Shown: positions 54,315 through 63,675, counted from the stretch's first letter. The stretch: DNA of 64,000 bases from Kaistella treverensis (GCF_900114045.1 NZ_FORQ01000001.1:1054001-1118000), one strand, 5' to 3'. Notes: generated by a model from the letters alone, not told the origin. Translations and numbers: made by a program.

Positions 54315-55573
54315 TGTTCGGTATTGTTCTTTTTGGTTGGAATAATGATGAGTCGCAATGAGGAATCTTTGTTAAAATAGCTCCACATCCAGTTTAGAAA
54401 TATGGCGACTTTGTTGCGAACACTCAAAATTAACATCAAGTGCAGAAACATCCAGAAATACCAGGCTAAAAGGCCTTGAAATTTAAGATTCGGTAAATCT
54501 ACAACGGCGCGATGTTTCCCGATGGTTGCCATGCTTCCGCGGTCGATATACTCAAATTCTTCCCACTCTTTGAGGTTTTTTTTCAAAATATTCCGTCCCA
54601 GATTTTTCCCCTGGTTGATGGCTACATTAGCCACCTGTGGATGCGCCGCAGGGTATTTCGGCGTTTCCATATGTGCGATGTCGCCAATTGCAAAAATATT
54701 GTCGTAACCTTTCACACGGTTATAACGGTCGGTCACAAAACGGTTTCTAATGATATTTTCAGGATTGATGCCGGCAATAATATTTCCGGTAACTCCGGCG
54801 GCCCAAATCACGTTATTTGCTGGAATGGTTTTGCCGCTTTCTGTTGAAACGAAATCACCGTTATAATCGGTAACCATTTCATCGCGCATAAAAATTACAC
54901 CAAGTTCCTTCAGGTATTCATCGGCTTTTTGCTGGGCTTCCTCGCTCATCGTTTGCAAAGGAGTTTCGGTGGAACTTATTAGAATAATTTTCAGATCGCT
55001 GAAATTCATATGCGGATAATCCCGGGGCAGAATTTCTTTTTTCATTTCAGCAAAAGCTCCGGCCAGTTCTACTCCGGTTGGTCCACTGCCCACAATAACG
55101 ATATTCCAGTTTCCGTCATCGGTACGGCGTCGTTCGCTGATGAGTTTTTCGAAGGTCAACAGCACGTGATTTCTGATGGAAATTGCTTCCTGAGTGGTTT
55201 TCATCCCAAACGTAAGCTTTTCCATTTTTTGATTGCCGAAATAATTGGTTTTACAGCCGGTGGCAAGCACCAGTTTATCATAAGTAAATTCGGAATCTGC
55301 AGTAATGATTTTATTTTGTTCCGGAATAATCTGCTGTACATCTGCAAGCCGGTACTGAATATTATGTGAACGCTGAAAAATTTTCCGGAACGGGAAAGAA
55401 ATATTGCTTGGTTCAATACGTCCACAGGCAACCTGATAAAATAGCGGCTGAAACATGTGATGGTTCACCTTATCGATGACCATTACTTTTTTTCTTTTAT
55501 TATTTAAAGTTCTGGCCAACTGTAGCCCCGCAAAGCCACCGCCGACAATCACTATTTTTTCTCGTGCTTCCAT
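54311..55573 (-). CDS. type II NADH dehydrogenase-like FAD oxidoreductase
   Basis: Two Rossmann folds: FAD site [11 protein letters not shown] (residues 10-20) and NAD site [13 protein letters not shown] (about 165). Quinone reductase feature FAIGDIA with C-terminal helix ([16 protein letters not shown]) for membrane attachment. 420 aa. Likely feeds electrons from NADH to menaquinone. The trmD start overlaps its stop. Confidence 0.93.
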   Translation of the reverse strand: MEAREKIVIVGGGFAGLQLARTLNNKRKKVMVIDKVNHHMFQPLFYQVACGRIEPSNISFPFRKIFQRSHNIQYRLADVQQIIPEQNKIITADSEFTYDKLVLATGCKTNYFGNQKMEKLTFGMKTTQEAISIRNHVLLTFEKLISERRRTDDGNWNIVIVGSGPTGVELAGAFAEMKKEILPRDYPHMNFSDLKIILISSTETPLQTMSEEAQQKADEYLKELGVIFMRDEMVTDYNGDFVSTESGKTIPANNVIWAAGVTGNIIAGINPENIIRNRFVTDRYNRVKGYDNIFAIGDIAHMETPKYPAAHPQVANVAINQGKNLGRNILKKNLKEWEEFEYIDRGSMATIGKHRAVVDLPNLKFQGLLAWYFWMFLHLMLILSVRNKVAIFLNWMWSYFNKDSSLRLIIIPTKKNNTEQ

Positions 55574-55578
55574 TATTA

Positions 55579-55586
55579 CAAAAATA
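55579..55586 (-). promoter_or_regulatory. -7 promoter element of the NDH-2/trmD operon
   Basis: Minus-strand TATTTTTG, 5 bp before the ATG; a very short leader. Confidence 0.48.
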
Positions 55587-55622
55587 GGAAAATTAAGCCC
55601 GAAAAACGGCTTAAAACTAGAT

Positions 55623-55655
55623 AAAAAAAACCTTGAAAAATATTTCCAAGGTTTT
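55623..55655 (-). terminator. terminator of the T9SS mini-protein gene
   Basis: ACCTTGG...CAAGGT stem with A/T loop and eight T on the minus strand, 5 bp past the stop. Confidence 0.8.
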
Positions 55656-55659
55656 GATT

Positions 55660-56013
55660 TTATTGTTTTACTATTTGCATCACTTTCTGCGTATTGTCAC
55701 TCAAAACATATCTCATCAGATATTTTCCGGGACGCAAACGGTCCAGGCGGATTTCTTCCGCGTTTTTGTTCACCTGAAATTCTGCTACCTGCATTCCTAA
55801 AATAGAATAAAAGGTTACCGTTTTTATCTGAAGGGAAGTGTCATTGGTTTTCACCATCAAAAAATCACGCGCCGGATTTGGATATACTACCAAAACTCCT
55901 TCATCGGTCTTCTGATGTGTTGCCAGGCTTCGGTCAGCAGACTGCGCAAATACTGAATTTGTACCTACTGCTAAAACGCCTATAAACATTACAAAATATA
56001 AAAATTTTTTCAC
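55660..56013 (-). CDS. type IX secretion sorting-domain mini-protein
   Basis: 117 aa. Signal peptide (cleavage near VFAQ), a linker of about 15 residues, then a near-complete type A T9SS C-terminal sorting domain: VVYPNPARDFLMVK, then YSILGMQVAEF, LRPGKYLMRY and terminal VMQIVKQ. No cargo domain precedes it. GTG start. The sorting domain is normally cut off at the outer membrane and the cargo released or anchored. Confidence 0.85.
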   Translation of the reverse strand: MKKFLYFVMFIGVLAVGTNSVFAQSADRSLATHQKTDEGVLVVYPNPARDFLMVKTNDTSLQIKTVTFYSILGMQVAEFQVNKNAEEIRLDRLRPGKYLMRYVLSDNTQKVMQIVKQ

Positions 56014-56044
56014 CTATTATTTCTTTTTTAACCTAATTATTATA

Positions 56045-56052
56045 CAAAAGTA
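56045..56052 (-). promoter_or_regulatory. -7 element of the T9SS mini-protein gene
   Basis: Minus-strand TACTTTTG, about 32 bp before the GTG. The position 20 bp upstream reads GTG rather than TTG. Confidence 0.48.
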
Positions 56053-56094
56053 TGAAATTCAACTTAAATCTACACATTTTCAGCAAACTATAGT

Positions 56095-56102
56095 TAAATT
56101 TG
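56095..56102 (+). promoter_or_regulatory. -7 element of hemB
   Basis: TAAATTTG, about 32 bp before the ATG; no TTG at -33. Divergent from the preceding element, 43 bp away. Confidence 0.5.
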
Positions 56103-56133
56103 CAAGCGATAAATCAATTATTATTCCAACCTT

Positions 56134-57126
56134 ATGATAATCAACTCCAGAAATAGAAGACTACGTACCACACCTGCTTTGCGCGCACTTGTACAGGAAA
56201 CCGTACTTACGACAAACGATTTTGTAATGCCAATTTTTGTAATGGAAGGTTCACAAAAACAGGAACCAATTTCCGCAATGCCGGGAATTTTCCGGCGCTC
56301 AATTGACCTGACCGTTCAGGAATGCCGCGAACTTTTTTCTTTAGGCATTAAAGGCGTCAATTTATATATGAAAGTTTCCGAAGATTTAAAGGACAATTCC
56401 GGAAAAGAAGCCTGGAACCCAAACGGATTGATGCAAAATACCATCAAAGCGATTAAAGACGCCGTGCCGGAAATGGTTGTGATGCCTGACGTTGCTTTGG
56501 ATCCTTATTCGATGTACGGCCACGACGGAATTATCACCAAAGGAAAAATTGATAATGACGCTACCAATGGCGCGCTTGTAAAAATGTCCGTTTCACTTGC
56601 CGAAGCTGGTGCTGATATTATGGCGCCTAGCGATATGATGGACGGTCGTGTTTCGGCAATCCGCACGGGACTTGAAGAAAACGGATTTACCGATGTAGGA
56701 ATTTTAAGCTACGCTGCTAAATATGCGAGCTCTTTTTACGGGCCTTTCCGTACCGCACTGGATTCTGCACCGAAAGAAAATCAGGATATTCCAAAAGATA
56801 AAAAAACCTATCAGATGGATTTCCATAATTCTCGTGAAGCTTTAGATGAAGTTTTAAAAGACGTCGCGGAAGGAGCCGATATCATTATGATTAAACCGGG
56901 AATACCATATTTAGACATCGTTTCAAAAGTTCGTGAAATGATTGATCTGCCAATTGCAGTATATAACGTCAGTGGCGAATATGCCATGTTGAAAGCTGCT
57001 GCACAAAACGGCTGGCTGGATAATGACAAAGCAATTATCGAAAGTTTAACGTGCATTAAACGCGCCGGTGCCGATATGATTTTCACTTACGCCGCAAAAG
57101 AAGCCGCAATGCTTTTAAATAATTAA
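56134..57126 (+). CDS. hemB: porphobilinogen synthase
   Basis: Condenses two 5-aminolevulinate molecules to porphobilinogen in heme synthesis. The active-site Lys segment MIKPGIPYLD and SDMMDGRV are present. The metal site reads DVALDPYSMYGHDG, Asp-rich with no Cys, so a Mg-dependent form is likely. 330 aa, standard. Confidence 0.97.
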   Translation: MIINSRNRRLRTTPALRALVQETVLTTNDFVMPIFVMEGSQKQEPISAMPGIFRRSIDLTVQECRELFSLGIKGVNLYMKVSEDLKDNSGKEAWNPNGLMQNTIKAIKDAVPEMVVMPDVALDPYSMYGHDGIITKGKIDNDATNGALVKMSVSLAEAGADIMAPSDMMDGRVSAIRTGLEENGFTDVGILSYAAKYASSFYGPFRTALDSAPKENQDIPKDKKTYQMDFHNSREALDEVLKDVAEGADIIMIKPGIPYLDIVSKVREMIDLPIAVYNVSGEYAMLKAAAQNGWLDNDKAIIESLTCIKRAGADMIFTYAAKEAAMLLNN

Positions 57127-57140
57127 AATAGAAAAACAAA

Positions 57141-57169
57141 AAAAAGAGCTTTTTAAGGCTCTTTTTTTT
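57141..57169. terminator. bidirectional terminator between hemB and the nitroreductase gene
   Basis: AAAAAGAGC / GCTCTTTTT with TTTTTAAG loop, T runs on both strands. Confidence 0.88.
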
Positions 57170-57187
57170 GTTTTGAGGTTTAGCGTT

Positions 57188-57724
57188 TTAGAGAAAATTT
57201 TCTTCCGCTATTTCCGGCAAATTTCCCAGATAAAATAATCCCAGACATTTCTGGTTTTCTTCCAAATTCAGATAATCTGAAAGATAATTAATGATTTTCG
57301 GTGTACTCCAATAACAGCCGATTCCGTGCGCTGTTGCGGACAAGTACATATTTTGCACACCCATCGCTACAGAAGCAACTTCTTCCCATTCTGGTACGAG
57401 TCCGCTGAAATTCGCATTGATAACGACAACAGCACTCGCCTGCTCGGCTTTCAGGCTGATGTCATTATATTTTTTTTCCAAAAACAGGTTTTCAGGTGTA
57501 CTTTCCTTGTAAATAGCAGCCATTTTTCTTGCGAGTTCTAATTTTTCCTCACCTTCAAAAACCTTGAAACGGCCGGGCTTCGTGCGCTTGTGGCTGGGTG
57601 CAAGCTTGGCTGAGTTTAAAATTTCCTCCAAAATATTTTTTTCGATGTTACCACCGCTGTAAGATTTTGGAAAAATGCTTTTTCGGTTTTCAATGATGGT
57701 TTTTAGAATTTCGGAATTTTTCAT
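57188..57724 (-). CDS. nitroreductase-family oxidoreductase
   Basis: FMN-dependent nitroreductase fold, 178 aa. ENRKSIFPKSY and NSAKLAPSHKRTKP at the N-terminus fit the FMN phosphate and ring site; LGLFYLGNLP at the end is typical. Likely NAD(P)H-dependent reduction of quinones or nitro compounds. Adjacent to a Gre-like gene on the same strand, 18 nt away. Confidence 0.9.
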   Translation of the reverse strand: MKNSEILKTIIENRKSIFPKSYSGGNIEKNILEEILNSAKLAPSHKRTKPGRFKVFEGEEKLELARKMAAIYKESTPENLFLEKKYNDISLKAEQASAVVVINANFSGLVPEWEEVASVAMGVQNMYLSATAHGIGCYWSTPKIINYLSDYLNLEENQKCLGLFYLGNLPEIAEENFL

Positions 57725-57742
57725 GTAAAGAGAGGGAAATTT

Positions 57743-58192
57743 TTACCAGATCTGTTCAATGACCTGGCTGATATTATTTAGGACAAATGCATCGCCCGGC
57801 TTTTTTCCAAACATTGTTTTCGCCATCGGGCTTTCTTCAGAAATCGCATAAAAACGGTCGCCTTCAAAAAAGAATTCACCCAGCGACACCGAAATATAAA
57901 ACCGCGCTTTGTTGGTGAAAACTATGGAACCAACCTGAACGCGCTCGGTTGGTGTGTTCAGCACTTTTCCGAGATTTCGCCGAAGATGGTTCAGCGAAGC
58001 CATTTGCTTTTGCATCTGGTAAATCTCCTCCTGCATTTCCTCGCGTATCGAATCGTATTTCGGAGTTTTTTTTATCTCGCGGCTCGCTTCCAGAGTAAAT
58101 TCCATGAAACGCTCGAGCTTCTCGATTTTCTGAATAATTATATTTTGAATGTGACTGCGTACGTCACTTTTTATTAAGGTATTTTTCTGCAT
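57743..58192 (-). CDS. GreA/GreB-like transcription-factor-related protein
   Basis: N-terminal coiled coil (about 25-75, with EEMQEEIYQMQKQM) and a C-terminal GreA/B-like FKBP-type domain (VQVGSIVFTN, EESPMAKTMFGKKPGDAF). 149 aa. Gre factors rescue stalled RNA polymerase, but this is shorter and diverged; it may be an Rnk-like regulator. Immediately upstream of the nitroreductase gene. Confidence 0.82.
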   Translation of the reverse strand: MQKNTLIKSDVRSHIQNIIIQKIEKLERFMEFTLEASREIKKTPKYDSIREEMQEEIYQMQKQMASLNHLRRNLGKVLNTPTERVQVGSIVFTNKARFYISVSLGEFFFEGDRFYAISEESPMAKTMFGKKPGDAFVLNNISQVIEQIW

Positions 58193-58277
58193 ACCGCTTT
58201 CTTTTCAATTAAAGATAACAATCGTTTTCAGTAAACCTGTTTGCAAATTTAAAGCCTAAAATTTTTAAAGCTTTTCG

Positions 58278-59021
58278 CTAAAGTCCGGAAGTCATTTTCT
58301 GGCGTAAAGCTTCATATAAAATAGCACCACACGCCACAGAAACGTTCAGCGACTGTGTTTTACCAGCTATTGGAAGTTTAATTTTTTCATTGGAATGGTG
58401 TAAAACTTCTTTTGAAATTCCGGTTTCTTCGTTCCCCATCACCAGCGCGCAAGGCTGCGTAAAATCTACATCATAAATCAACTTCTGCGCTTTTTCGGTC
58501 GCAGAAAAAACCTGCACTCCAGATTGCTGTAAAAAATCCACCGCATGCGCCAGATTTTTTTCCTTACAAATTTTAAGGTTATAAATTGCTCCCGCTGAAG
58601 TTTTTATCGCGTCCGAATTTAGCGGCGCACCACCCTTTTCCGGAATAATTACCGCGTCTACGCCAGCACATTCGGCAGTCCGACAAATTGCACCAAAGTT
58701 TCGAACATCCGTCAGCCGATCAAGAATCAGCAAAAAAGGAGTCTTTCCGGCCTCAAAAATTTCTGGTAAAACATTTTCAATGGAATGAAATGGCACATCA
58801 GAAATAAAAGCCACCACACCCTGGTGATTTTTCCGGGTAAAACGGTTTAATTTTTCAACCGGAACGTAGTTCGGGCGAATTTTATGCTTCGTGAGCAAGG
58901 CTTTTAATTCCGCATAAATAGGACCTTGCAAAGCATTTTGCAAAAACACTTTATCTACTGTTTTTCCTGCTTCAATAGCTTCAATGACCGGTCGCAGGCC
59001 AAATATAAAATCTTCTTTCAT
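58278..59021 (-). CDS. rlmB: 23S rRNA (guanosine-2'-O-)-methyltransferase RlmB-like
   Basis: SpoU-family methyltransferase with an N-terminal RNA-binding domain (about 1-75: FIFGLRPVIEAIEAGK) and C-terminal SPOUT part: ILDRLTDVRNFGAICR, VMGNEETGIS and SLNVSVACGAIL. Probably methylates G2251. A -7 element sits about 48 bp upstream. Confidence 0.93.
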   Translation of the reverse strand: MKEDFIFGLRPVIEAIEAGKTVDKVFLQNALQGPIYAELKALLTKHKIRPNYVPVEKLNRFTRKNHQGVVAFISDVPFHSIENVLPEIFEAGKTPFLLILDRLTDVRNFGAICRTAECAGVDAVIIPEKGGAPLNSDAIKTSAGAIYNLKICKEKNLAHAVDFLQQSGVQVFSATEKAQKLIYDVDFTQPCALVMGNEETGISKEVLHHSNEKIKLPIAGKTQSLNVSVACGAILYEALRQKMTSGL

Positions 59022-59068
59022 TTATTTTTTCGTTGCTGAAAAGGCATTTTTTTGCTTTTTTACTGCGG

Positions 59069-59076
59069 CAAATTTA
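59069..59076 (-). promoter_or_regulatory. -7 element of rlmB
   Basis: Minus-strand TAAATTTG, 48 bp before the ATG. Confidence 0.45.
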
Positions 59077-59081
59077 CGAAT

Positions 59082-59552
59082 CTAAAACTGTTCTCCTATT
59101 ATCGCGCGTTTTTGCGCCATCACATAGCCCAGATGCTGGCTTTCGTGCATATTGTTAAAAATAATTGCATCCTGAATATTTTTCAGATCCAGGCCAAAAC
59201 TCGTGGTATAAGGCGTATAATCTGAAAAGAAATCCGCGTCGTAATCTTTAATTAAAATTTTCGATGTTTCCGTCAGCAAATACGCCAAATCGTCAACTTC
59301 CGATTGTTGAACGTTGAGGTTGGGTAAAGTTCCTTTTTTGTAGGTTTCAATCCAGTATTTATCAATCCGAAACGGATTTCCGCTCAGATAATAGCACAGC
59401 AGCTGCTGCGTAGCCACCACGTGCGCAATGTTCCAGTAAATGTTATTATTAAAACCGTCCGGGATCAGCACCAGATCCCGCTGCGAAGTTTCGCGCAGGA
59501 TTTCCAGCAGATTCAAGCGAACTTGCCGGTGTGCCTGAAAATGATAATTCAT
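59082..59552 (-). CDS. DinB-like four-helix protein
   Basis: DinB/YfiT-type helical bundle with HVVATQQLLCYYLSG and the late NNMHESQHLGYVMAQKR, giving the H...H-x3-H-like metal ligands. 156 aa. Often stress-linked, but function is unassigned. Upstream promoter is a clean TTG-N20-TACTTTTG. Confidence 0.85.
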   Translation of the reverse strand: MNYHFQAHRQVRLNLLEILRETSQRDLVLIPDGFNNNIYWNIAHVVATQQLLCYYLSGNPFRIDKYWIETYKKGTLPNLNVQQSEVDDLAYLLTETSKILIKDYDADFFSDYTPYTTSFGLDLKNIQDAIIFNNMHESQHLGYVMAQKRAIIGEQF

Positions 59553-59574
59553 TTTGCCATAATTTTTAGAATCT

Positions 59575-59605
59575 CAAAAGTAGAGTAATTAACTGAAAAT
59601 GACAA
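59575..59605 (-). promoter_or_regulatory. promoter of the DinB-like gene
   Basis: TTG, exactly 20 bp, TACTTTTG; ends 23 bp before the start codon. A full match. Confidence 0.72.
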
Positions 59606-59650
59606 GACTTTCCGCGCTTTATCGAGGTTGTTACCTTCTATCAAAATCAA

Positions 59651-59680
59651 ATTTATTTGCCGCTAAACGGGCAAATTTTT
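59651..59680. repeat. single AT-rich motif copy with palindromic arms
   Basis: ATTTGCC / GGCAAAT around GCTAAAC. Same motif as the tandem arrays, here single between the DinB-like gene and MoxR. Confidence 0.6.
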
Positions 59681-59818
59681 GGTGAATTCAAAATCTGAAA
59701 AATTATTGTAAGTCGCTTTGGCAGGGAACATTAACAAACTTTAACGCTTCGTTGGCATTAATTGTGTTGATTGGTGTGCGTAAATATTGGAAATTTACAC
59801 TTTAAACCGCACACCTCT

Positions 59819-60823
59819 ATGTCAGAACTCAATCAAGCAGAAGATATCAGATTGTTAACAGAAAAAGTAAGAGAACAAAATTACTTTTTTTCGCTTTTAA
59901 GGCAGGAAATCAACAAAGCAATTATCGGACAGGAATATATGGTAGATCGCCTTCTGATCGGTCTTCTGGGCAACGGCCACGTTTTGCTTGAAGGTGTTCC
60001 TGGTTTGGCAAAAACTTTAGCGATTAAAACTTTGTCTGATGCGGTACACGGAAATTTTTCCCGCATTCAGTTCACGCCGGATCTTTTGCCCGCGGATGTA
60101 GTGGGAACGATGATTTACAGCATAAAAGACAACGATTTTTCCATCAAAAAAGGGCCAATTTTTGCGAATTTCGTGTTGGCTGATGAGATTAACCGTGCGC
60201 CTTCAAAAGTACAGTCGGCGCTCTTGGAAGCCATGCAGGAAAAGCAGGTAACCATCGGTGATGAAACCATGCCTTTACCAAAACCATTTCTGGTTTTAGC
60301 TACACAAAACCCGATTGATCAGGAAGGAACTTATCTTTTGCCGGAAGCCCAAAGCGACCGGTTTATGCTGAAATGCACCATCACTTATCCGGATTTCGAA
60401 GCAGAAAGACAGATTATGAAGATGGTTGCAAGCTCGCATCAGCCAGTCATCAATCCCGTGATTTCCCTGGATCATATCACCGAAGCTAAAAAACTCATCA
60501 ACCAGATTTACCTCGACGAAAAAATTGAAAAATATATTCTCGATATGGTTTTCGCCACACGCTTCCCGGATAAATACGGTCTCGGAGATTTGAAAAATTA
60601 TATCAGTTTCGGTGCCTCACCGCGGGCTTCCATCAATCTATCAATTGCAGCGCGTGCCATGGCATTTTTGAAAAATCGCGCTTTTGTAATTCCGGAAGAT
60701 GTGAAAGAAATCGCGAAAGACGTTTTGCGTCACCGTATCGGTTTAAGTTTCGAAGCTGAAGCTGAGGAAATTACGTCAGACCAAATTATTGACAAAATAC
60801 TCGGAAAAATTCAGGCACCATAA
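59819..60823 (+). CDS. MoxR-family AAA+ ATPase
   Basis: Chaperone-like AAA+ ATPase: Walker A GVPGLAKT, Walker B VLADEINRAPSKVQ, sensor TQNP. I start at MSELNQAED (334 aa); a TTG 48 bp upstream is in frame but less likely. First gene of a MoxR-DUF58-Bat cluster, a family linked to cell-envelope or metal-insertion folding tasks. Confidence 0.95.
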   Translation: MSELNQAEDIRLLTEKVREQNYFFSLLRQEINKAIIGQEYMVDRLLIGLLGNGHVLLEGVPGLAKTLAIKTLSDAVHGNFSRIQFTPDLLPADVVGTMIYSIKDNDFSIKKGPIFANFVLADEINRAPSKVQSALLEAMQEKQVTIGDETMPLPKPFLVLATQNPIDQEGTYLLPEAQSDRFMLKCTITYPDFEAERQIMKMVASSHQPVINPVISLDHITEAKKLINQIYLDEKIEKYILDMVFATRFPDKYGLGDLKNYISFGASPRASINLSIAARAMAFLKNRAFVIPEDVKEIAKDVLRHRIGLSFEAEAEEITSDQIIDKILGKIQAP

Positions 60824-60840
60824 GATCTATTATTAAAACC

Positions 60841-60873
60841 AAAAAATTTGCCCTTAAAACGGCAAAAAATTTC
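60841..60873. repeat. single AT-rich motif copy
   Basis: AAATTTGCC / GGCAAAAAATTT around CTTAAAAC, in the MoxR-DUF58 gap. Confidence 0.6.
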
Positions 60874-60897
60874 GAAAATACTTGCGCTCCAATTGCA

Positions 60898-61761
60898 ATG
60901 GAAATTAAAGACATTATCAAAAAAGTAAAACAGATCGAAATCCGGACGAAGAAAAAGTCCGAGGCTACTTTGATGGGTCAATACCACAGCGCGTTTAAAG
61001 GTCAGGGAATGACGTTTTCAGAAGTCCGGCCATACCAGTTTGGTGACGAAATCCGCCGCATCGACTGGAATAAAACTGCGCGCTTCCGCGAACCTTTCGT
61101 CAAAGTGATGGAAGAAGAACGCGAGTTGACGATGATGCTTTTGGTGGATATTTCCGCCTCCATGGATTACGGAACGCAAACGCAGCTGAAAAGAGAATTT
61201 GTAGCAGAAATCGCCGCAAGCGTCGGTTTTTCCGCTGCCGGAAATAATGATAAAGTCGGCTTGATTTTATACGCCGACAAAGTTTACAAAGTGATTCCGC
61301 CGCAAAAAGGCCGGAAACATATTCTGGCGATTATCAGCACTTTGCTGAGCGTAGATTACGTTCCTGCCCAAGCAAAACTGGAATCTGCCCTGGAATATAT
61401 GATGACGATTTTCAAAAAAAGGTCTTTAATTTTTCTTTTTTCAGATTTTGAAGATGCTTATGATTTAAAGATGCTTCGTGTAGCGGCTAGAAAACATCAG
61501 CTTTTGGGCTTGCGCGTTTTCGATTCTAAAGATGTAGAAATTCCTGATGTAGGTTATGCGCTTTTTAAAAATGCCGAAACCGGTCAGCAAATTTGGGCAA
61601 ATACTTCCAGCGCGCGCTGGCGTTATGAATTTGCTGAAAAACAAAAGCAAAAACTAAATCAACTCACCGAAGATTTCGAAAGTTCCTCCGCAGCGTTACT
61701 CAACATCAGTACCGGCGACGATTACGCGAAATCGCTGTACCAATATTTTAGAAAAAGATAA
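60898..61761 (+). CDS. DUF58-domain protein
   Basis: 287 aa with the DUF58 hallmark GDEIRRIDWNKTARFREPFVK and a VWA-like LLVDISASMDY (D-x-S-x-S). Usual partner of MoxR ATPases. Cytoplasmic or peripheral; exact role unknown. Confidence 0.94.
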   Translation: MEIKDIIKKVKQIEIRTKKKSEATLMGQYHSAFKGQGMTFSEVRPYQFGDEIRRIDWNKTARFREPFVKVMEEERELTMMLLVDISASMDYGTQTQLKREFVAEIAASVGFSAAGNNDKVGLILYADKVYKVIPPQKGRKHILAIISTLLSVDYVPAQAKLESALEYMMTIFKKRSLIFLFSDFEDAYDLKMLRVAARKHQLLGLRVFDSKDVEIPDVGYALFKNAETGQQIWANTSSARWRYEFAEKQKQKLNQLTEDFESSSAALLNISTGDDYAKSLYQYFRKR

Positions 61762-61763
61762 TT

Positions 61764-62660
61764 TTGAAAAATTTAGCCATTCTGCTGTTTATTTTTAGCA
61801 GTGTTTTTACCTTTTCACAAACACTCAGCTCAAAGCTTGACAAGCAAACGCTGGCTTTGGGCGAACCCGGGATTTTACGCATTCAGATTACCGATTTACA
61901 GGCTAAAGACGTGCAGGCTGCACCTCAAAATGAGCTGCTGCCTTTCCATTTTGAAGAAATTAAAGACAGCATTGATAAAAAAGCTGAAACCTACGATCGA
62001 ATTATAGAATTTGCTGTTTTCGAAGAAGGGAAATTCACCATTCCCGCGCTTGATTTTAAAATCGGCGGCAAATTATACCACACCATTCCCTACGAAGTTG
62101 AGGTTATAAACACCGCGCAGAAAGGCGATGTAATTAATGACATCATGAAAAACAAAGAAGTAAATCTGGATGTCCGTGATTATTGGGAACTTTACAAATG
62201 GTATATTTTAGGCGCGCTGATTCTTCTGGCGCTGATCTTTGTGATTTATCAGATCGTAAAATATGCGAAACGGCAAAAATCTTCACCCGCGGTGATGACG
62301 AACCAAACTCTCAAACAGCTGGACCAGCTGAAAAAAAAGAAATATATCGAAAGTGGAAATTACCGGCTTTTTTATGTGGAATTATTGGATATTTCCCGAA
62401 ATTTCATCACCAAACAATATAAAATTCCTGCTGATGTTTTGCTCACCGACGATCTCATCGATGTGCTGAAAGTCAACAACGCCATTTCACCGGAAAACGA
62501 AAAAATCGTGGAAGACATTTTTTTACGCGGTGATTTAGTAAAATTTGCAAAAATTTTCCCGGACCAGAAAGATATGCAGGAAGATTTTGACCGTTTACGG
62601 AATTTCGTGAAAACATCAACCAAAGATTTAGAAACCGAGCAACTGCGAAACGGCGTGTAA
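61764..62660 (+). CDS. BatD-like exported membrane protein
   Basis: TTG start, two bases after the DUF58 stop. Signal peptide (ILLFIFSSVFTFSQ), a periplasmic beta domain (about 20-130), one membrane helix (about 149-170), then a cytoplasmic helical part (KQLDQLKKKKYIESGNYR). Fits the short BatD/DUF4381-like proteins between DUF58 and BatA. Confidence 0.88.
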   Translation: MKNLAILLFIFSSVFTFSQTLSSKLDKQTLALGEPGILRIQITDLQAKDVQAAPQNELLPFHFEEIKDSIDKKAETYDRIIEFAVFEEGKFTIPALDFKIGGKLYHTIPYEVEVINTAQKGDVINDIMKNKEVNLDVRDYWELYKWYILGALILLALIFVIYQIVKYAKRQKSSPAVMTNQTLKQLDQLKKKKYIESGNYRLFYVELLDISRNFITKQYKIPADVLLTDDLIDVLKVNNAISPENEKIVEDIFLRGDLVKFAKIFPDQKDMQEDFDRLRNFVKTSTKDLETEQLRNGV

Positions 62661-62670
62661 ATAAAAAATT

Positions 62671-63675
62671 ATGACTTTTGATTTTCTGAATTTCGAATTT
62701 TACAGCCCGTGGTTTTTACTGCTTTTTGCAGTTTTTATTCCACTCTTTCTGCGGGACTGGCGCAAAAAAGCGCCAACAGGAATTACGGTTCCGTCGACAG
62801 AAAATATGCAGGAAAACAAGGGAATTTTGTTCGTTTTATTTCTGCTGAAAATCTCGAAATATATTATACTTTCTGCGCTGATTATCGCTTTGGCACGGCC
62901 GCGTTCCTTCACCATTTCGCAAAATCAGGATGAAAGTCAAGGAATTGATATTATGCTGTCCGTAGACGTTTCGCTGAGTATGCTGGCGAAAGATCTGGAA
63001 CCGGACCGACTTACCGCGCTGCAGAAAATTGCGAAAAAATTTGTGACCCAAAGACCTGGCGACCGTATTGGTTTGGTGATTTATTCCGGCGAGGCTTTTA
63101 CCAAAGTTCCCGTAACTTCGGACCATTCCGTGGTGATGGATGAACTGGACCAGCTGAATCCGCTTGAACTTCAGCCCGGAACAGCAATTGGCGAAGGACT
63201 TTCGGTCGCCGTCAGCCATCTTAAAGACAGCAAAGCGAAGTCGAAAATTATTATTTTGATGACAGATGGCGTGAACACCATCGAAAATGCGATGCCAACG
63301 CAAGTTGGTTCGGAGCTTGCGCGAAGCAACGACATCAAAGTGTATTCGATTGGAATCGGAACGAATGGATACGCGCTAATGCCGACGCGAACTGATATTT
63401 TTGGCGATCTGGTTTTTACCGAAGAAGAAGTGAAAATTGATGAACCGGTATTACGCGAAATTGCGAAGACAACCGGTGGAAAATATTTCCGCGCAACGTC
63501 CAACAAAAGTTTGGAGGACGTTTACGACGAAATTAATCAGCTGGAAAAATCTGATTTGAAAATGACAAAACTCTACAATTACCAGGAATATTTCCGAATT
63601 TTCCTTTGGATTGCTTTGGCGACGCTGGTTTTAGACGCGCTGATGCGTTGGGTTTTTTATAAATTTTTAAGCTGA
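62671..63675 (+). CDS. batA: BatA-like von Willebrand factor A membrane protein
   Basis: Two N-terminal helices (about 15-30 and 55-75), then a VWA domain with MIDAS IMLSVDVSLSMLAK and a late LMTDGVNT, and a C-terminal helix (about 312-332). 334 aa, standard for BatA. Fourth gene of the cluster; BatB and others probably follow beyond the window, but 325 bp of repeat separate the window end. Confidence 0.94.
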   Translation: MTFDFLNFEFYSPWFLLLFAVFIPLFLRDWRKKAPTGITVPSTENMQENKGILFVLFLLKISKYIILSALIIALARPRSFTISQNQDESQGIDIMLSVDVSLSMLAKDLEPDRLTALQKIAKKFVTQRPGDRIGLVIYSGEAFTKVPVTSDHSVVMDELDQLNPLELQPGTAIGEGLSVAVSHLKDSKAKSKIIILMTDGVNTIENAMPTQVGSELARSNDIKVYSIGIGTNGYALMPTRTDIFGDLVFTEEEVKIDEPVLREIAKTTGGKYFRATSNKSLEDVYDEINQLEKSDLKMTKLYNYQEYFRIFLWIALATLVLDALMRWVFYKFLS

